A stretch of 40,878 bases of DNA from Clostridia bacterium (GTDB taxonomy: Bacteria; Bacillota; Clostridia; Oscillospirales; Acutalibacteraceae), in the NCBI GenBank assembly GCA_017531385.1, contig JAFXLD010000062.1, positions 1-40,878 of the forward strand, given 5' to 3'. Of the stretch, positions 17,001 through 24,877 are shown one piece after another. The notes beneath the pieces were generated by a model. That model saw only the letters and a list, made by a program, of their open reading frames with translations, was not told where the DNA came from and ran no database searches. The translations under genes were made by a program, and so were the position numbers. Position 1 is the first letter of the stretch; each line of letters begins with the position of its first letter.

Positions 17001-17781
17001 GGTTAAAAACAGGTACGCCGATTGTGAAGCTTTTAGCTTCATATTGTTTATAAAGATATGCCGCATTTACCGCATTAAAAAATGATGCGGGAGTAATTTC
17101 ATATTTTTCACAAAGTGTTCTGATTTTACCGAAAATGTCTGCAGAGATTACTCGATTAATTTCTGATGACGAAAAATCAAGCATATTTTCTGCTGTGGGG
17201 AAAATATTGCACTGCGGTTTCCCTGAAAACTCTTTAAGCCAGAACTCCTGCGATTTTGAATATCTGCGGGACTGCTTGTACTTTTCTTCTTTTGCCACAT
17301 AATCGGCATATTTCTGAATAACAGGAGCAAAATTTTCATCTTTCAGGAAACCGTTTATATGCTCAGACATAACAAAAGCACTGAAGCCGTCAACAACAAT
17401 ATGGTGAGCATTGATCATAATACCCGAAGTGGTCGGAGTCTGAAAAACTGCACAATCAACAAGGAGTCCGTAACGGTCAGTAGGTTCATTCAGGAAATCC
17501 TGAGCCTTTTTCATAAGTTCATCTTCCGTTTCAACCTGCCAGAAACGGTAATTTATGTATTCGTGGTCTCTGACGTCTGCTACAATACCGTTTTCTGTTT
17601 CAACAAGCTTTACACGGAGACTCTCATGGGTTTCAACGAGTTTATTGTATGCATTGTTCAACTGTTCGTATGAATACACTTCAGGGAAAATTTCCATAAC
17701 ACCCTGGTTCCAGATCTGACTGTCCAGAGTGAAATTTTTATTATAGAAATTCCTTTGCGATGCTGTTAATTTGAACTTCAT
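11029..17781 (-). CDS. Two-module NRPS, C-A-T-C-A-T-TE
   Basis: A 2250-aa nonribosomal peptide synthetase. C1 about 1-430, HHIVVDG at 126-132. A1 about 435-905, YTSGSTGKPKG at 568-578; pocket residues read by alignment to PheA are DITQIGIVWK, close to the glycine code DILQLGLIWK. T1: GGDSL with Ser958. C2 about 1005-1415, HHIIADG at 1121-1127. A2 about 1420-1930; pocket DVWHFSLVDK, a serine code. T2: GGTSL with Ser1974. TE about 2025-2250, type II-like (FIPYAGGGAEAF), with nucleophile elbow SHCAG giving Cys2094 in place of Ser, and candidate Asp2198/2199 and His2230. No E, MT or reductase domain. A C domain at the very start of a lone NRPS, next to an acyl ligase and ACP, implies lipoinitiation. 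Predicted product: N-acyl-Gly-Ser. AGGGAG lies 8 nt before ATG 17781. Domain calls are sure, substrates probable. Confidence 0.95.
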   Translation of the reverse strand: MKFKLTASQRNFYNKNFTLDSQIWNQGVMEIFPEVYSYEQLNNAYNKLVETHESLRVKLVETENGIVADVRDHEYINYRFWQVETEDELMKKAQDFLNEPTDRYGLLVDCAVFQTPTTSGIMINAHHIVVDGFSAFVMSEHINGFLKDENFAPVIQKYADYVAKEEKYKQSRRYSKSQEFWLKEFSGKPQCNIFPTAENMLDFSSSEINRVISADIFGKIRTLCEKYEITPASFFNAVNAAYLYKQYEAKSFTIGVPVFNRTTADELNTIGLYMHLVPLVINITEASFIENAKRIEDSKMNLFRHQSFTQQDIKALLTENKISVNQLFDVVSDYQEFSHNEEYEMRIPYGNNLSVPIEMHLQTFDGINHNLKIRYRTAYFNEKDIRIMLDSIFAIAEDAAGNPEKIIYDLEMLSDEHKQLLCSFNDTAIEYESKKCVHELFEEQSEKVPEKTAITGCYKKLTYKELNEESNRIAHSLIEKGIGKDDIVAFRLSRKVALVASMLGIFKTGAAYLPIDPDYPEDRIGYMLTDSGAKYCITDENVSELLKNENTENPKIAIDNSDICYCIYTSGSTGKPKGTLLTHRNVVNYVSRNEKNVHFGITKNCTSILSVTTAGFDIFVTETLLPLANGMEIVLANEEQARIQSKLIDLLSSSPADIIQTTPTKMKSLMTDKTQLDYLKKFKAIILGGEALDTSLVTELKNVTDAEIYNIYGPTEATVWVTYAKIEDSQDITIGKPMANTQIHIVDKYMKLVPVGVTGELCIAGDCVANGYLNREELTQEKFIDNPFGDGKIYRTGDLAYRKADGNIVFIGRNDFQVKIRGQRIELGEIENAIAEVDGIVHSVVVVRKDKTDRQLICAFYTGTEKAAKEIKAEISEKLPKYMIPHVFTHLDEIPLTSSGKINRNALPGIDLENISTETEYIAPETEKEILLTECIRSVLDTEKISILDNFFDIGGDSLKAIELTAKLEEKGYTVPVKTIFSCKDIRELAEKLDEKEAENINIEYGNIIPATPAQMRVYTAQFMSPETPLYNIPNVFRVEELDAEKLETALNKLIERHEALKTRFENKAGQIVQIIEEKAEIKLQKLENDNTQEFIKAFDLTKAPLLRAGYYKNTVMIDIHHIIADGETMPIFFRELNELYMGRNIKKAPVQYGEFAVQETDIEESEKYWLDIFSDEIPELELPSDYPRNQAQSFTGTILYDRIDKKLHDKITDKCKELNITPYVFYMTCYNILLSKYSGNEDIVVGMPISGRSSKYLESVGMFVNTVALRSKPEGSKTISQFMQEVKENSISAIDNQNYPFNNLVKKLNIQTNGRNPLYDVMMAYQSYEMTDIDFGDKKAELLPISTTTSKCDINFNVMPRENDVVLAVEYCTDLYKEETVQKFINSFKLILEQCLEENTLIKDITAMSEDEKQTVLYDFNDTAHMYDVPEESTVYTLFEDTASRMKSKTCVTANGKSITFGELLALSEALDSSIRNVTKGKKSIIAVIAERSVEMYAGIYGIIRGGNAYMPIAPDYPQERIEYMLKNSNAALVVAQNKFTHLAGDVACIDMTDFINNTPETDILPCAAEADDTAYVIYTSGSTGKPKGAKVSHRSAVNRILWMHEAYPLGAEDVILQKTPYTFDVSVWELFWWGMVGGSLVASKPDEHFLPAKILDEVYMHGVTHLHFVPSVFELFVTYLEKHPEECYKFASAKYVFLSGEALSASLVTRFYAMFDSEKVGLHNLYGPTECAVDVTYYDCTPDDVDPVPIGKPIYNTAIYITDKYMNCVPQGVTGELCIGGVNVGQGYLNNPELTAEKFLTNPFGDGRIYRTGDNAYIREDGEIIFCGRMDNQIKLNGQRIEIGEIESVIGNIDGIESVAVILRKNNGRDILAAFWCGKDTDEKTIRDICEKELPSYMVPGAFCQLDKLPLNPSGKLDRKALSAIEIIESNTDEYEAPENDTESYIAEVFGRILSVGMIGRNSDFFELGGTSLSMIALLSEDKFKDISAADFIANPTPSKLARLMNEEKISEFSYIRMLKDIENSKKALVFIPYAGGGAEAFAALSKSLSDRTAEYSLYFFDYPRSYAECENVAKELYEIAKVRKLYVYSHCAGSAAAMQVINILEEMQNGIVEHYVAGASIPPEKPEKDNFWNTVSDEMLVNVLIKAGAPFGSFSDEQISDMVMNFRKDTDFMTECFYKERNKVPCPVSVVISKDDLFTENFTDAGRLWSLYAENVCGVHFIDTKTHYFQSDNSNELAEIILSVISK

Positions 17782-17839
17782 TTCAGACGCTCCCTGAAGG
17801 TGGTATTTTTTGCATACAAACTACCCATTATAATAAATA

Positions 17840-17868
17840 ATTATATATTTATTTATAGATAAAGTCAA
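17840..17868 (-). promoter_or_regulatory. Promoter of the NRPS gene
   Basis: On the minus strand TTGACT (17863-17868), 17-nt spacer, TATAAT (17840-17845), about 60 nt before the start codon. A second TATAAT at 17828-17833 lacks a good -35. Confidence 0.7.
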
Positions 17869-17927
17869 GAATAAAGATATTACCTGAAAAATGCTGTATC
17901 ATGAGGACAGATGTATTATCTGAACTC

Positions 17928-17956
17928 TTGTTTTTAGTAAAATCTTGTGGTATAAT
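17928..17956 (+). promoter_or_regulatory. Promoter of the acyl ligase-ACP-HAD operon
   Basis: TTGTTT (17928-17933), 17-nt spacer, TATAAT (17951-17956). It diverges from the NRPS promoter with about 60 bp between the two -35 boxes, so one regulator could control both arms. Confidence 0.7.
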
Positions 17957-18006
17957 AAATAAAAAATTTCGACAACGAGTGAAAAATAAAGAGGTGATTT
18001 TGTCTT

Positions 18007-19716
18007 ATGAAAAGGGAAAGAACTATATGGAGTGACAATCACTCACCCGAGAATTTCAGAGAAGAATATCCTGAATTTTCCATGGTTTCACTCCTTAAAG
18101 AAACCGCAGAGAAATATCCTGACTATTATGCTCTGGAATTCAATAATAAAAAGATTACATTCTCTCAGATGATTGAGCAGATTGAGATTGTTGCTCAGTC
18201 ACTGCTTGCAAGCGGTGTGAAAAAAGGTGATTTCGTATCTGTCGTTGCTCCCAATACACCTCAGGCACTTATTTCTGTTTATGCAATCAACAGAATCGGT
18301 GCAATCGCAAACATGATTCATCCGCTTCTGTCTGCAAACGAAATCAAGAAATTTGTTGAACACGTTGACAGCAAAGCTGTTATCACATTCGACATGCTTT
18401 ATCCGAAACTTGCAGAAATCAAGTGGGAAACTTCGGCAGAACCCGTTATGGTGCTGGCAAGGATTGCAGATGCACTTCCGTTTTATATAAAGCCACTTTA
18501 CATGGCAACAAACAAAGTAAAACTCAGTATAAATTCATCACACGATATTATTTACTGGAATGATTTCCTCAGAAAAGGCAAGCAGAGAAAAGAAGCGCTT
18601 CCTGCTGATGACGGAAAAGGTGACGATATTGCCGCAATTCTTTACAGCGGCGGTACAACGGGAATCCCCAAAGGTGTAATGATTCACAACCGTGCATTCA
18701 ACTGCATGGCAATTCAGGCAGAGGAAATCAAGCGTGACAATTCAAAGGATATCGCAGGTAAAAAAGCACTTGCAGTTATGCCTGTTTTCCACGGATTCGG
18801 ACTTGCAATGTGTATGCACGTCATGCTCTATTTCGGTATGCAGGTTTTTCTTGTTCCGAAATTTGATTTCAAGCTCTGCTCAAATCTTATATTCAAAAAG
18901 AAAATCAACCACGTTTATGCTGTACCCGCATTGTTTGAAGCTCTTTCAAGAACGGAAGAAATCGAAAAACAGGACCTTTCTTTCCTTGAAATGGTCGCAT
19001 TTTCGGGAGACAAGTGCAGTGAAAAGCTTCTTAACAGAATGAATAATTATCTGAAAAAAGGCGGTTCGTCAGAACAGATGACGGAAGCTTACGGACTTAC
19101 GGAATGTCTGTCTGCAGCCTGCATCAGTCCGTTTTTTGCCCACAGAAAAGGTAGTACCGGACTTCCTTTGCCGGGCAACGAAATCAAAATCTGCAGAATC
19201 GGTACACATGAAGAAGTGCCTTTCGGTGAAGACGGTGAAATCTGTATAACAGGTCCCACCCAGATGAAGGGTTACTACAAAAACGAAGCGGAAACAAATA
19301 TTGCTCTGCAGGTTCATCCTGACGGCAAAAAATGGCTTCATACGGGTGATATCGGTTATATGGACGAAGACGGATATCTGTATTACCGTCAGAGACACTG
19401 CAAAATGATTATTTCTGCAGGTTACAATATTTATCCCACGCAGATTGAAGAGGTTATCAACGATTGCAGAGGTGTTCAGCTCAGCTGCGTTATCGGTATT
19501 GAGGACAGAACGCTCGGCCAGCGTATTGTTGCCGTTGTTCAGCCCGTAAATATGAATGGAGACCTTGATGCACTCCGTAATCAGATTACGGAAAAATGCA
19601 AGGATAATGTGGCTTCTTTTGCTATGCCACATGAAATTATTTTCAGAGAAGAATTGCCGAAAACTGCAATGAACAAAGTTGATTTCAAAACGCTTACAAA
19701 AGAACTTAGCAAATAA
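18007..19716 (+). CDS. Fatty-acyl ligase (AMP-forming, acyl-ACP/CoA synthetase type)
   Basis: A 569-aa ANL-superfamily adenylate-forming enzyme resembling long-chain acyl-CoA synthetases and fatty-acyl-AMP ligases. Core motifs: P-loop LYSGGTTGIPKG (about 213-224), AYGLTE (about 360), WLHTGDIGYMDEDGYLYY (about 440) and the C-terminal catalytic lysine in LPKTAMNKVDFK. The gene is the first of a three-gene operon; the free ACP begins 17 nt downstream. With the neighbouring NRPS starting in a C domain, the simplest role is to activate a fatty acid and load it on the ACP as the acyl starter. Whether the acceptor is the ACP or CoA cannot be read from the sequence; I saw no clear FAAL-specific insertion. 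Confidence 0.88.
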   Translation: MKRERTIWSDNHSPENFREEYPEFSMVSLLKETAEKYPDYYALEFNNKKITFSQMIEQIEIVAQSLLASGVKKGDFVSVVAPNTPQALISVYAINRIGAIANMIHPLLSANEIKKFVEHVDSKAVITFDMLYPKLAEIKWETSAEPVMVLARIADALPFYIKPLYMATNKVKLSINSSHDIIYWNDFLRKGKQRKEALPADDGKGDDIAAILYSGGTTGIPKGVMIHNRAFNCMAIQAEEIKRDNSKDIAGKKALAVMPVFHGFGLAMCMHVMLYFGMQVFLVPKFDFKLCSNLIFKKKINHVYAVPALFEALSRTEEIEKQDLSFLEMVAFSGDKCSEKLLNRMNNYLKKGGSSEQMTEAYGLTECLSAACISPFFAHRKGSTGLPLPGNEIKICRIGTHEEVPFGEDGEICITGPTQMKGYYKNEAETNIALQVHPDGKKWLHTGDIGYMDEDGYLYYRQRHCKMIISAGYNIYPTQIEEVINDCRGVQLSCVIGIEDRTLGQRIVAVVQPVNMNGDLDALRNQITEKCKDNVASFAMPHEIIFREELPKTAMNKVDFKTLTKELSK

Positions 19717-19733
19717 ATAAAGGATGAAAAACC

Positions 19734-19964
19734 ATGATAAAACGCATTGAAAAAGTTTTTTCGGAAGTTACAGGTCGGACAGACATCACTTTCACCGAAA
19801 AAACAAAAATTGATAAAAAGCTCGGCATTTCTTCACTTGGTGTCATACAGCTCATATGTGGTCTCGAAGATGAATTTGATGTGGAAATTCCGAATTCGGC
19901 AATAAAAAAATTCAAAACCGTTAAAGATGTAATTGACTTTCTGGAGAAAAATGTTGGTAAATAA
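19734..19964 (+). CDS. Free acyl carrier protein
   Basis: A 76-aa four-helix carrier protein. The phosphopantetheine site reads LGISSLGVIQL, with Ser34 the likely attachment residue; the usual preceding Asp of the DSL motif is Ser here. The acidic recognition helix GLEDEFDVEIP follows, then VKDVIDFLEKN. AAAGGAT precedes the ATG. It lies between the acyl ligase and the HAD gene and probably carries the fatty acyl starter to the first C domain of the NRPS. The local PPTase would activate it. Confidence 0.88.
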   Translation: MIKRIEKVFSEVTGRTDITFTEKTKIDKKLGISSLGVIQLICGLEDEFDVEIPNSAIKKFKTVKDVIDFLEKNVGK

Positions 19965-20532
19965 TATGGATTCAAATAAAAACAGACTTATAATTTTTGA
20001 CTGCTTCGGCGTTGTTTTCGGCGAAGTGGCACCTGTCTTTTTCAGAAAACATTTTGCACCCGAAGAGGCTGCAACTCTTAAAGAAAAATTCTTCGTTCCC
20101 GCTGATCTCGGTCTTGTGACATATGATGAACTTTTTGACAATATTGCAGAAGAACTCGGCATGGACAAAGACGAAATTTTAACAGAGTGGAACTCCATCA
20201 TACATCTGAACGAAGAGATCATCCCCGTTATAAAAGAGCTTAAAAAGAGTGCAGATGTTATTCTGCTTTCAAATGCGGTTGAAAGCTTTGTTGAAAGGAT
20301 TTTTGAGGAACACTCTCTTACAGAGCTTTTTGACAGAATTTTCATCTCGTGTTATCTGAAAATGGCAAAACCTGACCCTGCAATTTATCAGTATGCCGTG
20401 TCGCAGATGAACAAAGAATATGACGAAATCTATATGATTGATGACAACATTAAAAATGTTGAAAATCTGCACGAAATAGGAATACATGGAATTCAGTACA
20501 AAAATATTGAAAGTCTTGATATATTAAAATAA
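19951..20532 (+). CDS. HAD-superfamily hydrolase
   Basis: A 193-aa HAD subfamily IA-like protein. Motif I IIFDCFGVVF (nucleophile Asp; the second Asp of DxD is replaced, as in many FDxxGV members), motif II VILLSNA, motif III Lys in KMAKPDPAIY, and motif IV IYMIDDNIKNVENL are all visible, so it is probably an active phosphatase or related hydrolase. Start: ATG 19951 overlaps the ACP end by 14 nt and has GGAG 4 nt upstream; ATG 19966 is the alternative. Third gene of the acyl ligase-ACP operon. A role in lipopeptide maturation (for example removing a phosphate) is possible but not shown. Confidence 0.85.
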   Translation: MLVNNMDSNKNRLIIFDCFGVVFGEVAPVFFRKHFAPEEAATLKEKFFVPADLGLVTYDELFDNIAEELGMDKDEILTEWNSIIHLNEEIIPVIKELKKSADVILLSNAVESFVERIFEEHSLTELFDRIFISCYLKMAKPDPAIYQYAVSQMNKEYDEIYMIDDNIKNVENLHEIGIHGIQYKNIESLDILK

Positions 20533-20538
20533 ACATAA

Positions 20539-20578
20539 ACAGTGGCACACTCCGAAATGAAGTGTGCCACTGTTTTTT
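20539..20578. terminator. Terminator between HAD and GH39-like genes
   Basis: A perfect 13-bp stem (acagtggcacact / agtgtgccactgt) with a 9-nt loop and T6 on the plus strand. The convergent gene stops at 20580, so it can serve both directions. Confidence 0.92.
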
Positions 20579-20579
20579 A

Positions 20580-23129
20580 TCAGTCACAAATTGTTTTATT
20601 CACCGTTATTTCTGCAATATCGGGAGCAAAGGTTTTTCCATCGTTGAATTTATTTGCACCGTCATTTGAGAATGTCAGCAAATTCCCACCTTTTTCAAGG
20701 TCGATATTTGTTGTGACGGTTGTGCATGTATCGTGAGAATATGTATTCCTGCAATAGAGATTCTCACTCTTTTCACCGTTGACGGAAATTGTGATAAAGT
20801 CCTCAACAAGGTCAACATTATAGGAATGAACGCCGTTTTCACGGTTATTTGAATAGTATATTGTGAGCTTATATGTGCCATTTTCGGGCGCATTTATTTT
20901 ATATTCAGCCTTTCCGCCCTCTGACGAAATACCCGTTATGTAATTTACGCCGAGGGTATCATTTTTTCTGATTTCTGCACCGTCGGAAAGAGCAAATTCA
21001 GATGCTTCAATCCGGTCAGGCTGAACAGATTCATCATGCTTTGCAGAAATGCTTATATCTGTGTTTCCGGGAGTTCCGATAAAATTCAGACCTCGTCTGA
21101 GATATACAAATGCTTCACCGTTTGTGATACTGACTTGTGCACCGTCAATATTGAACACACCGTCAGAGGATGAATTAATTTTGTAATATCCGTCATCAGG
21201 AGCGACTGCAAGGTGCGAATTCTCTCTGTCGTCATCCTTTTCACAGTAAACAGAAACTCTCTCTTCTGCTTTTCTCACAAGAACGCTGTCAATGACGCTT
21301 GTGCCTGTTTTGTGTAAGAATTTCAGAATATGCTCACCCTTTGTAAGATCAAGTTCAATGTCATAAGTGCTTGTGATTTCGCTTCTTATTGTGTTGGGAT
21401 ATGAAAGAATTCTTTTTTCCCCATCAAGAGTAAATATCACTTCAGCATTGACTCTGTCTGAACTTGTGGGGCCGTCATTTGCTTTGCCGTAAATAATTCT
21501 GAGCTGATACTTGCCGTCTTCGGGTACGGAAATTGTCATTTCAACGCCGTCGCCCTTTTTTTCCATACCGCCAACCATACCGTTGACTTCACCCGTTGTG
21601 GCATATGCGCTGTCATAAGTGTAGGCATCCCCCGTGAGAGTGCCGTGTTCAGCTTCAAATCTTACAAAGAGATTATCATTTTCGTATTTTTCAACATTTT
21701 CAGCAGGTGTTACAGTTATACGGTATGCCGTATCGTCGTCCATATCAAGAGAAACAGACAGTTTTTTACCGCATTTTTCAGAATAGATTTTCACAGTTTC
21801 AGGCTCATATACCTTGCCGAGAATACCCTGATAAGTGACGGCTTCAACTCTGATTTCCACATTTTTGCCGTAAAGAGCAGTATTTTCAAGGTTTTCGATA
21901 ACTACTCTGCCCTTGTAATCAGCGCCGGAAACGAGAATATCGAGCTTGTCTTTTTCATCTGTAATTGTACCGAGTCCCATAAACTGCTGATAACGGAGTT
22001 CTCTTCTCTCTTTCACGGCTTTTCCGAGATCTGAGTGAAGAATATCTCTGATTTCACTCGCCATTGTCTGCCCCTGCATGCTTGTATACCATCTATAGAC
22101 CCACCATGCAGAGTTGGGTGTGTTGTAATCGGCACAGGTACTGCAGAGATTGTCCGCAAAGAGCCAGTATGCCTGATTTGCGTAAACTTTTGTGTTTTCC
22201 GTACGGACTATGTATTTGAGCATTGTGCAGGGGTTACCGTTATCCTGCATTCTGCCGTATTCGGTTATGATTATGGGTGTATCGGTGCTGACACCGTATT
22301 TTTCCTCGATAGAATAAAGGTCTTTTACATTTACTTCCCAGTCATAAATTGAACGGTCACCCAGCTCGTGATAGATAATCACTTCGGGTGTGCAGTTATT
22401 TTCAGTTGTAAATTTCAGAAATTCATCTGTTTTCCATGAGCTGTATTCATAGTTACCGGGGCCTCCGATAACTGCATCGGGATCAAGTTTTTTGACATAA
22501 TCATATGTCATTTTCCAGGCTTCATAAAAATTCTTTCTGCCCTGTTCGTTCCAGTCGTGCCAACCGTTTTCACCATCTTTTGCCCATTCACCGAACCATA
22601 CACCGTTGTCGCATTCATTGAAAATGCAATAAACGAGCTTGTCGGCATACCCGGTATTTTTCATTTCATTGATTGACTGCTCAACAAGAGGAAAATAAGT
22701 TTCCGTGAGGAATTTTTTCCAGTCATAAGTGCCGTTTTTCTTCATTTCTGTGATATCACCGTCTGCATAATACCATGTGGAGAACATATCCTGAAGATAA
22801 ACAACGATATAGTCACAATGTCCCGTTCTGAGAAGTGACGGTGCAACATCACCCACTTCACCTATCGGATGCTGAAGACCACCCTGAGTTTTTGCCGAAA
22901 CCGAAGAAACATCAAGGCTTTCAACCATATTGTATGACGGCACACCGTCTTCTGCAATGCCATAAAGATAGCCCGAAGCACCGTTTGTGACTTCACCTGT
23001 GAGATTTTCCGCATCAAAACGGACTGTGGGCATAAACATTCCCGCAGATGCACACATACACAGTGGAATTGCAATGATAACTGCAAGAACAACTGAAATT
23101 ATCACGATTATCTTTTTGCTTTTTGACAT
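20580..23129 (-). CDS. Membrane-anchored glycoside hydrolase, GH39-like, with CBM modules
   Basis: An 849-aa protein. Residues about 6-30 form a hydrophobic signal/anchor segment. A clan GH-A barrel follows (about 50-420): VYCIFNECDN gives the Asn-Glu acid/base pair (Glu about 172) and PIIITEYGRM the nucleophile (Glu about 290), a pattern closest to GH39/GH5-like enzymes. Two beta-sandwich modules of CBM35/CBM6 type follow: FVRFEAEHGTLTG (about 505 on) and IEASEFALSDGAEI (about 715 on). It probably hydrolyses a plant or host glycan at the cell surface. Start: ATG 23129 rather than GTG 23138, since AGGTGG sits 5 nt before the ATG. It begins 14 nt after rqcH and is the last gene of a long operon. 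GH family number is tentative. Confidence 0.8.
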   Translation of the reverse strand: MSKSKKIIVIISVVLAVIIAIPLCMCASAGMFMPTVRFDAENLTGEVTNGASGYLYGIAEDGVPSYNMVESLDVSSVSAKTQGGLQHPIGEVGDVAPSLLRTGHCDYIVVYLQDMFSTWYYADGDITEMKKNGTYDWKKFLTETYFPLVEQSINEMKNTGYADKLVYCIFNECDNGVWFGEWAKDGENGWHDWNEQGRKNFYEAWKMTYDYVKKLDPDAVIGGPGNYEYSSWKTDEFLKFTTENNCTPEVIIYHELGDRSIYDWEVNVKDLYSIEEKYGVSTDTPIIITEYGRMQDNGNPCTMLKYIVRTENTKVYANQAYWLFADNLCSTCADYNTPNSAWWVYRWYTSMQGQTMASEIRDILHSDLGKAVKERRELRYQQFMGLGTITDEKDKLDILVSGADYKGRVVIENLENTALYGKNVEIRVEAVTYQGILGKVYEPETVKIYSEKCGKKLSVSLDMDDDTAYRITVTPAENVEKYENDNLFVRFEAEHGTLTGDAYTYDSAYATTGEVNGMVGGMEKKGDGVEMTISVPEDGKYQLRIIYGKANDGPTSSDRVNAEVIFTLDGEKRILSYPNTIRSEITSTYDIELDLTKGEHILKFLHKTGTSVIDSVLVRKAEERVSVYCEKDDDRENSHLAVAPDDGYYKINSSSDGVFNIDGAQVSITNGEAFVYLRRGLNFIGTPGNTDISISAKHDESVQPDRIEASEFALSDGAEIRKNDTLGVNYITGISSEGGKAEYKINAPENGTYKLTIYYSNNRENGVHSYNVDLVEDFITISVNGEKSENLYCRNTYSHDTCTTVTTNIDLEKGGNLLTFSNDGANKFNDGKTFAPDIAEITVNKTICD

Positions 23130-23143
23130 TTCTTCCACCTCAA

Positions 23144-24877
23144 TTAAATTTCAGGGATTTCAGGCTTTACAAGCACCGAATTGTAGACATGATATATTAC
23201 AAAGCCGGGTTTTGCACCGACAGGCTTTTTGAGATTTCTGACTTCCGTATAGTCAACCTCAACTGCGCCGGCTTCCCTGCCTGAGCTGTAATATGCCGCA
23301 ACCTTTGCCGCAAATTCCATTGCCTTTTCAGTAGGCTCTCTGCCATCAAGTGCAAGAATGACATGTGAACCGGGTGCTTTCTGAATATGGAACCACAAAT
23401 CAGACTTCATCGCAGTTTTCAGCGACAATTTGTCGTTCTGAATGTTGTTTCTGCCAACATAGACCTTGAAACCGTCGGGAGCATCAATCTCAAGAGGAGG
23501 CATAGGCTGACTTCTTTTGATTTTGCCCTGATTTTTCTGTTTCACAAAACCGCCGTCGGAGAGTTCCTGACGGATTTCGCTGATTTCTCTTTCAGTTTCT
23601 GCACGGCTGAGTTCATCGAGTACGGTTCTGAGATAAACAAGCTCTTCTCTGCCCTCTGCAATAAGTTTTGTGAGCATTTCTTCGGCAGTTCTGAGTTTTC
23701 TGTACTCTTTATAATATCTCTGAGCATTCTCCGTGGGAGTCAGCTCAGGCTTCACGGGAATTTTTACCGTTTTGTAATCATCATAATAATTCTCAAGCTC
23801 ATAGACACTGCTGCCCTTACTGAGCCTGTAAAGATTTGCATTGATAAGCTCTGCAAAAATCTTCTTTTCTTCCCTGTCCTTGCATTCTTCAAGCTCTGCC
23901 ATCTGATTACTGATTTTCTTAGCAAGGCGTTCAATGAGATTATTTATATTCTTGAAAAGGTCTTCTGCCTTTGATTTTGTTCTTGCAAGTCGTTCTCTTT
24001 CAAAATAGAATCTTTCGAGAGTTTCCGAAAGTGATTCATAGGAAAGATACTGTGCCGCCGAGCCGTATTGAGTAATAGGCACGAAAGAAAAATCCAGGAG
24101 TTTTCCGTCCGCATCTGCAACGGCATTGGGTGATACCGTTCTGTTAAGCACGGTATTTTTCAGCATTTCAAGCTCGAATGCAAGTTTTGTTTTCTGATTA
24201 TCTGTAAGCTCGTCTGCAACAGCATCAATCCCTGCTGTTCTGAATGCAATTTCACGGCAGAGTACGGGCGACATACCCTCCATTGAAGAGAGAATTGCAT
24301 TACCCAGTTTTGTATTTTTGCTTGTTATTGCAGAAAGAATATCCTCGGATGAGTCGTCAATAATGCTCAGTTTGTTCTGCTTCGGAGGAAGTTCATATGG
24401 AAGAGAGGGCAGAACTTCACGCACAGATGACTTTGTGTTATCAACACGCTTTACAGCGTCAATTATAACGCCGTTTTCATCAAGGAGAATAATATTGCTG
24501 TACTGTGCCATAATCTCGATTACAAGCGTTCTTGTGACCCTGTCGCCGAGTTCATTTACTGAGCTGAAAACGAGATTCAGAATTCTGTCAAGCCCCTCCT
24601 GCTGAATATCAACAAGTGTCGCACTGCCCAGATGCTTGCGAAGAAGCATACAAAGCATGGGAGGTTTCGGAGGATTTTCAATCTGATGTGTTGTAAGATG
24701 AAGTCTGGGTGCATTGCCCGATGCTGAAAGCAGAAGTCTGTATGCACCGTTTCTTGTTCTCAGAGTAAAAACAAGCTCCACCTTCTGTGTCTGATGTATT
24801 TTATCCACCTTTGAACCTATGAGAACTTCTTTGAGTTCCTCACTCAGAAGATGAAGAAAAATTCCGTCTAATGCCAT
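23144..24877 (-). CDS. rqcH: RqcH, ribosome quality-control NFACT protein
   Basis: A 577-aa NFACT protein, the bacterial Rqc2/NEMF homologue (older name fibronectin-binding protein FbpA/YloA). It binds obstructed 50S subunits and adds C-terminal alanine tails to stalled chains. NFACT-N: MALDGIFLHLLSEELKEVLI, KVDKIHQ and a conserved DR pair in EGLDRILNLVF. The middle is charged and helical (about 290-420, the coiled-coil arm), and the C-terminal NFACT-R part has DLWFHIQKAPGSHVIL and YTEVRNLKKPVGAKPG. The length is typical. The ATG directly follows the Nif3 stop (TAA, A, ATG), showing translational coupling. Confidence 0.93.
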   Translation of the reverse strand: MALDGIFLHLLSEELKEVLIGSKVDKIHQTQKVELVFTLRTRNGAYRLLLSASGNAPRLHLTTHQIENPPKPPMLCMLLRKHLGSATLVDIQQEGLDRILNLVFSSVNELGDRVTRTLVIEIMAQYSNIILLDENGVIIDAVKRVDNTKSSVREVLPSLPYELPPKQNKLSIIDDSSEDILSAITSKNTKLGNAILSSMEGMSPVLCREIAFRTAGIDAVADELTDNQKTKLAFELEMLKNTVLNRTVSPNAVADADGKLLDFSFVPITQYGSAAQYLSYESLSETLERFYFERERLARTKSKAEDLFKNINNLIERLAKKISNQMAELEECKDREEKKIFAELINANLYRLSKGSSVYELENYYDDYKTVKIPVKPELTPTENAQRYYKEYRKLRTAEEMLTKLIAEGREELVYLRTVLDELSRAETEREISEIRQELSDGGFVKQKNQGKIKRSQPMPPLEIDAPDGFKVYVGRNNIQNDKLSLKTAMKSDLWFHIQKAPGSHVILALDGREPTEKAMEFAAKVAAYYSSGREAGAVEVDYTEVRNLKKPVGAKPGFVIYHVYNSVLVKPEIPEI

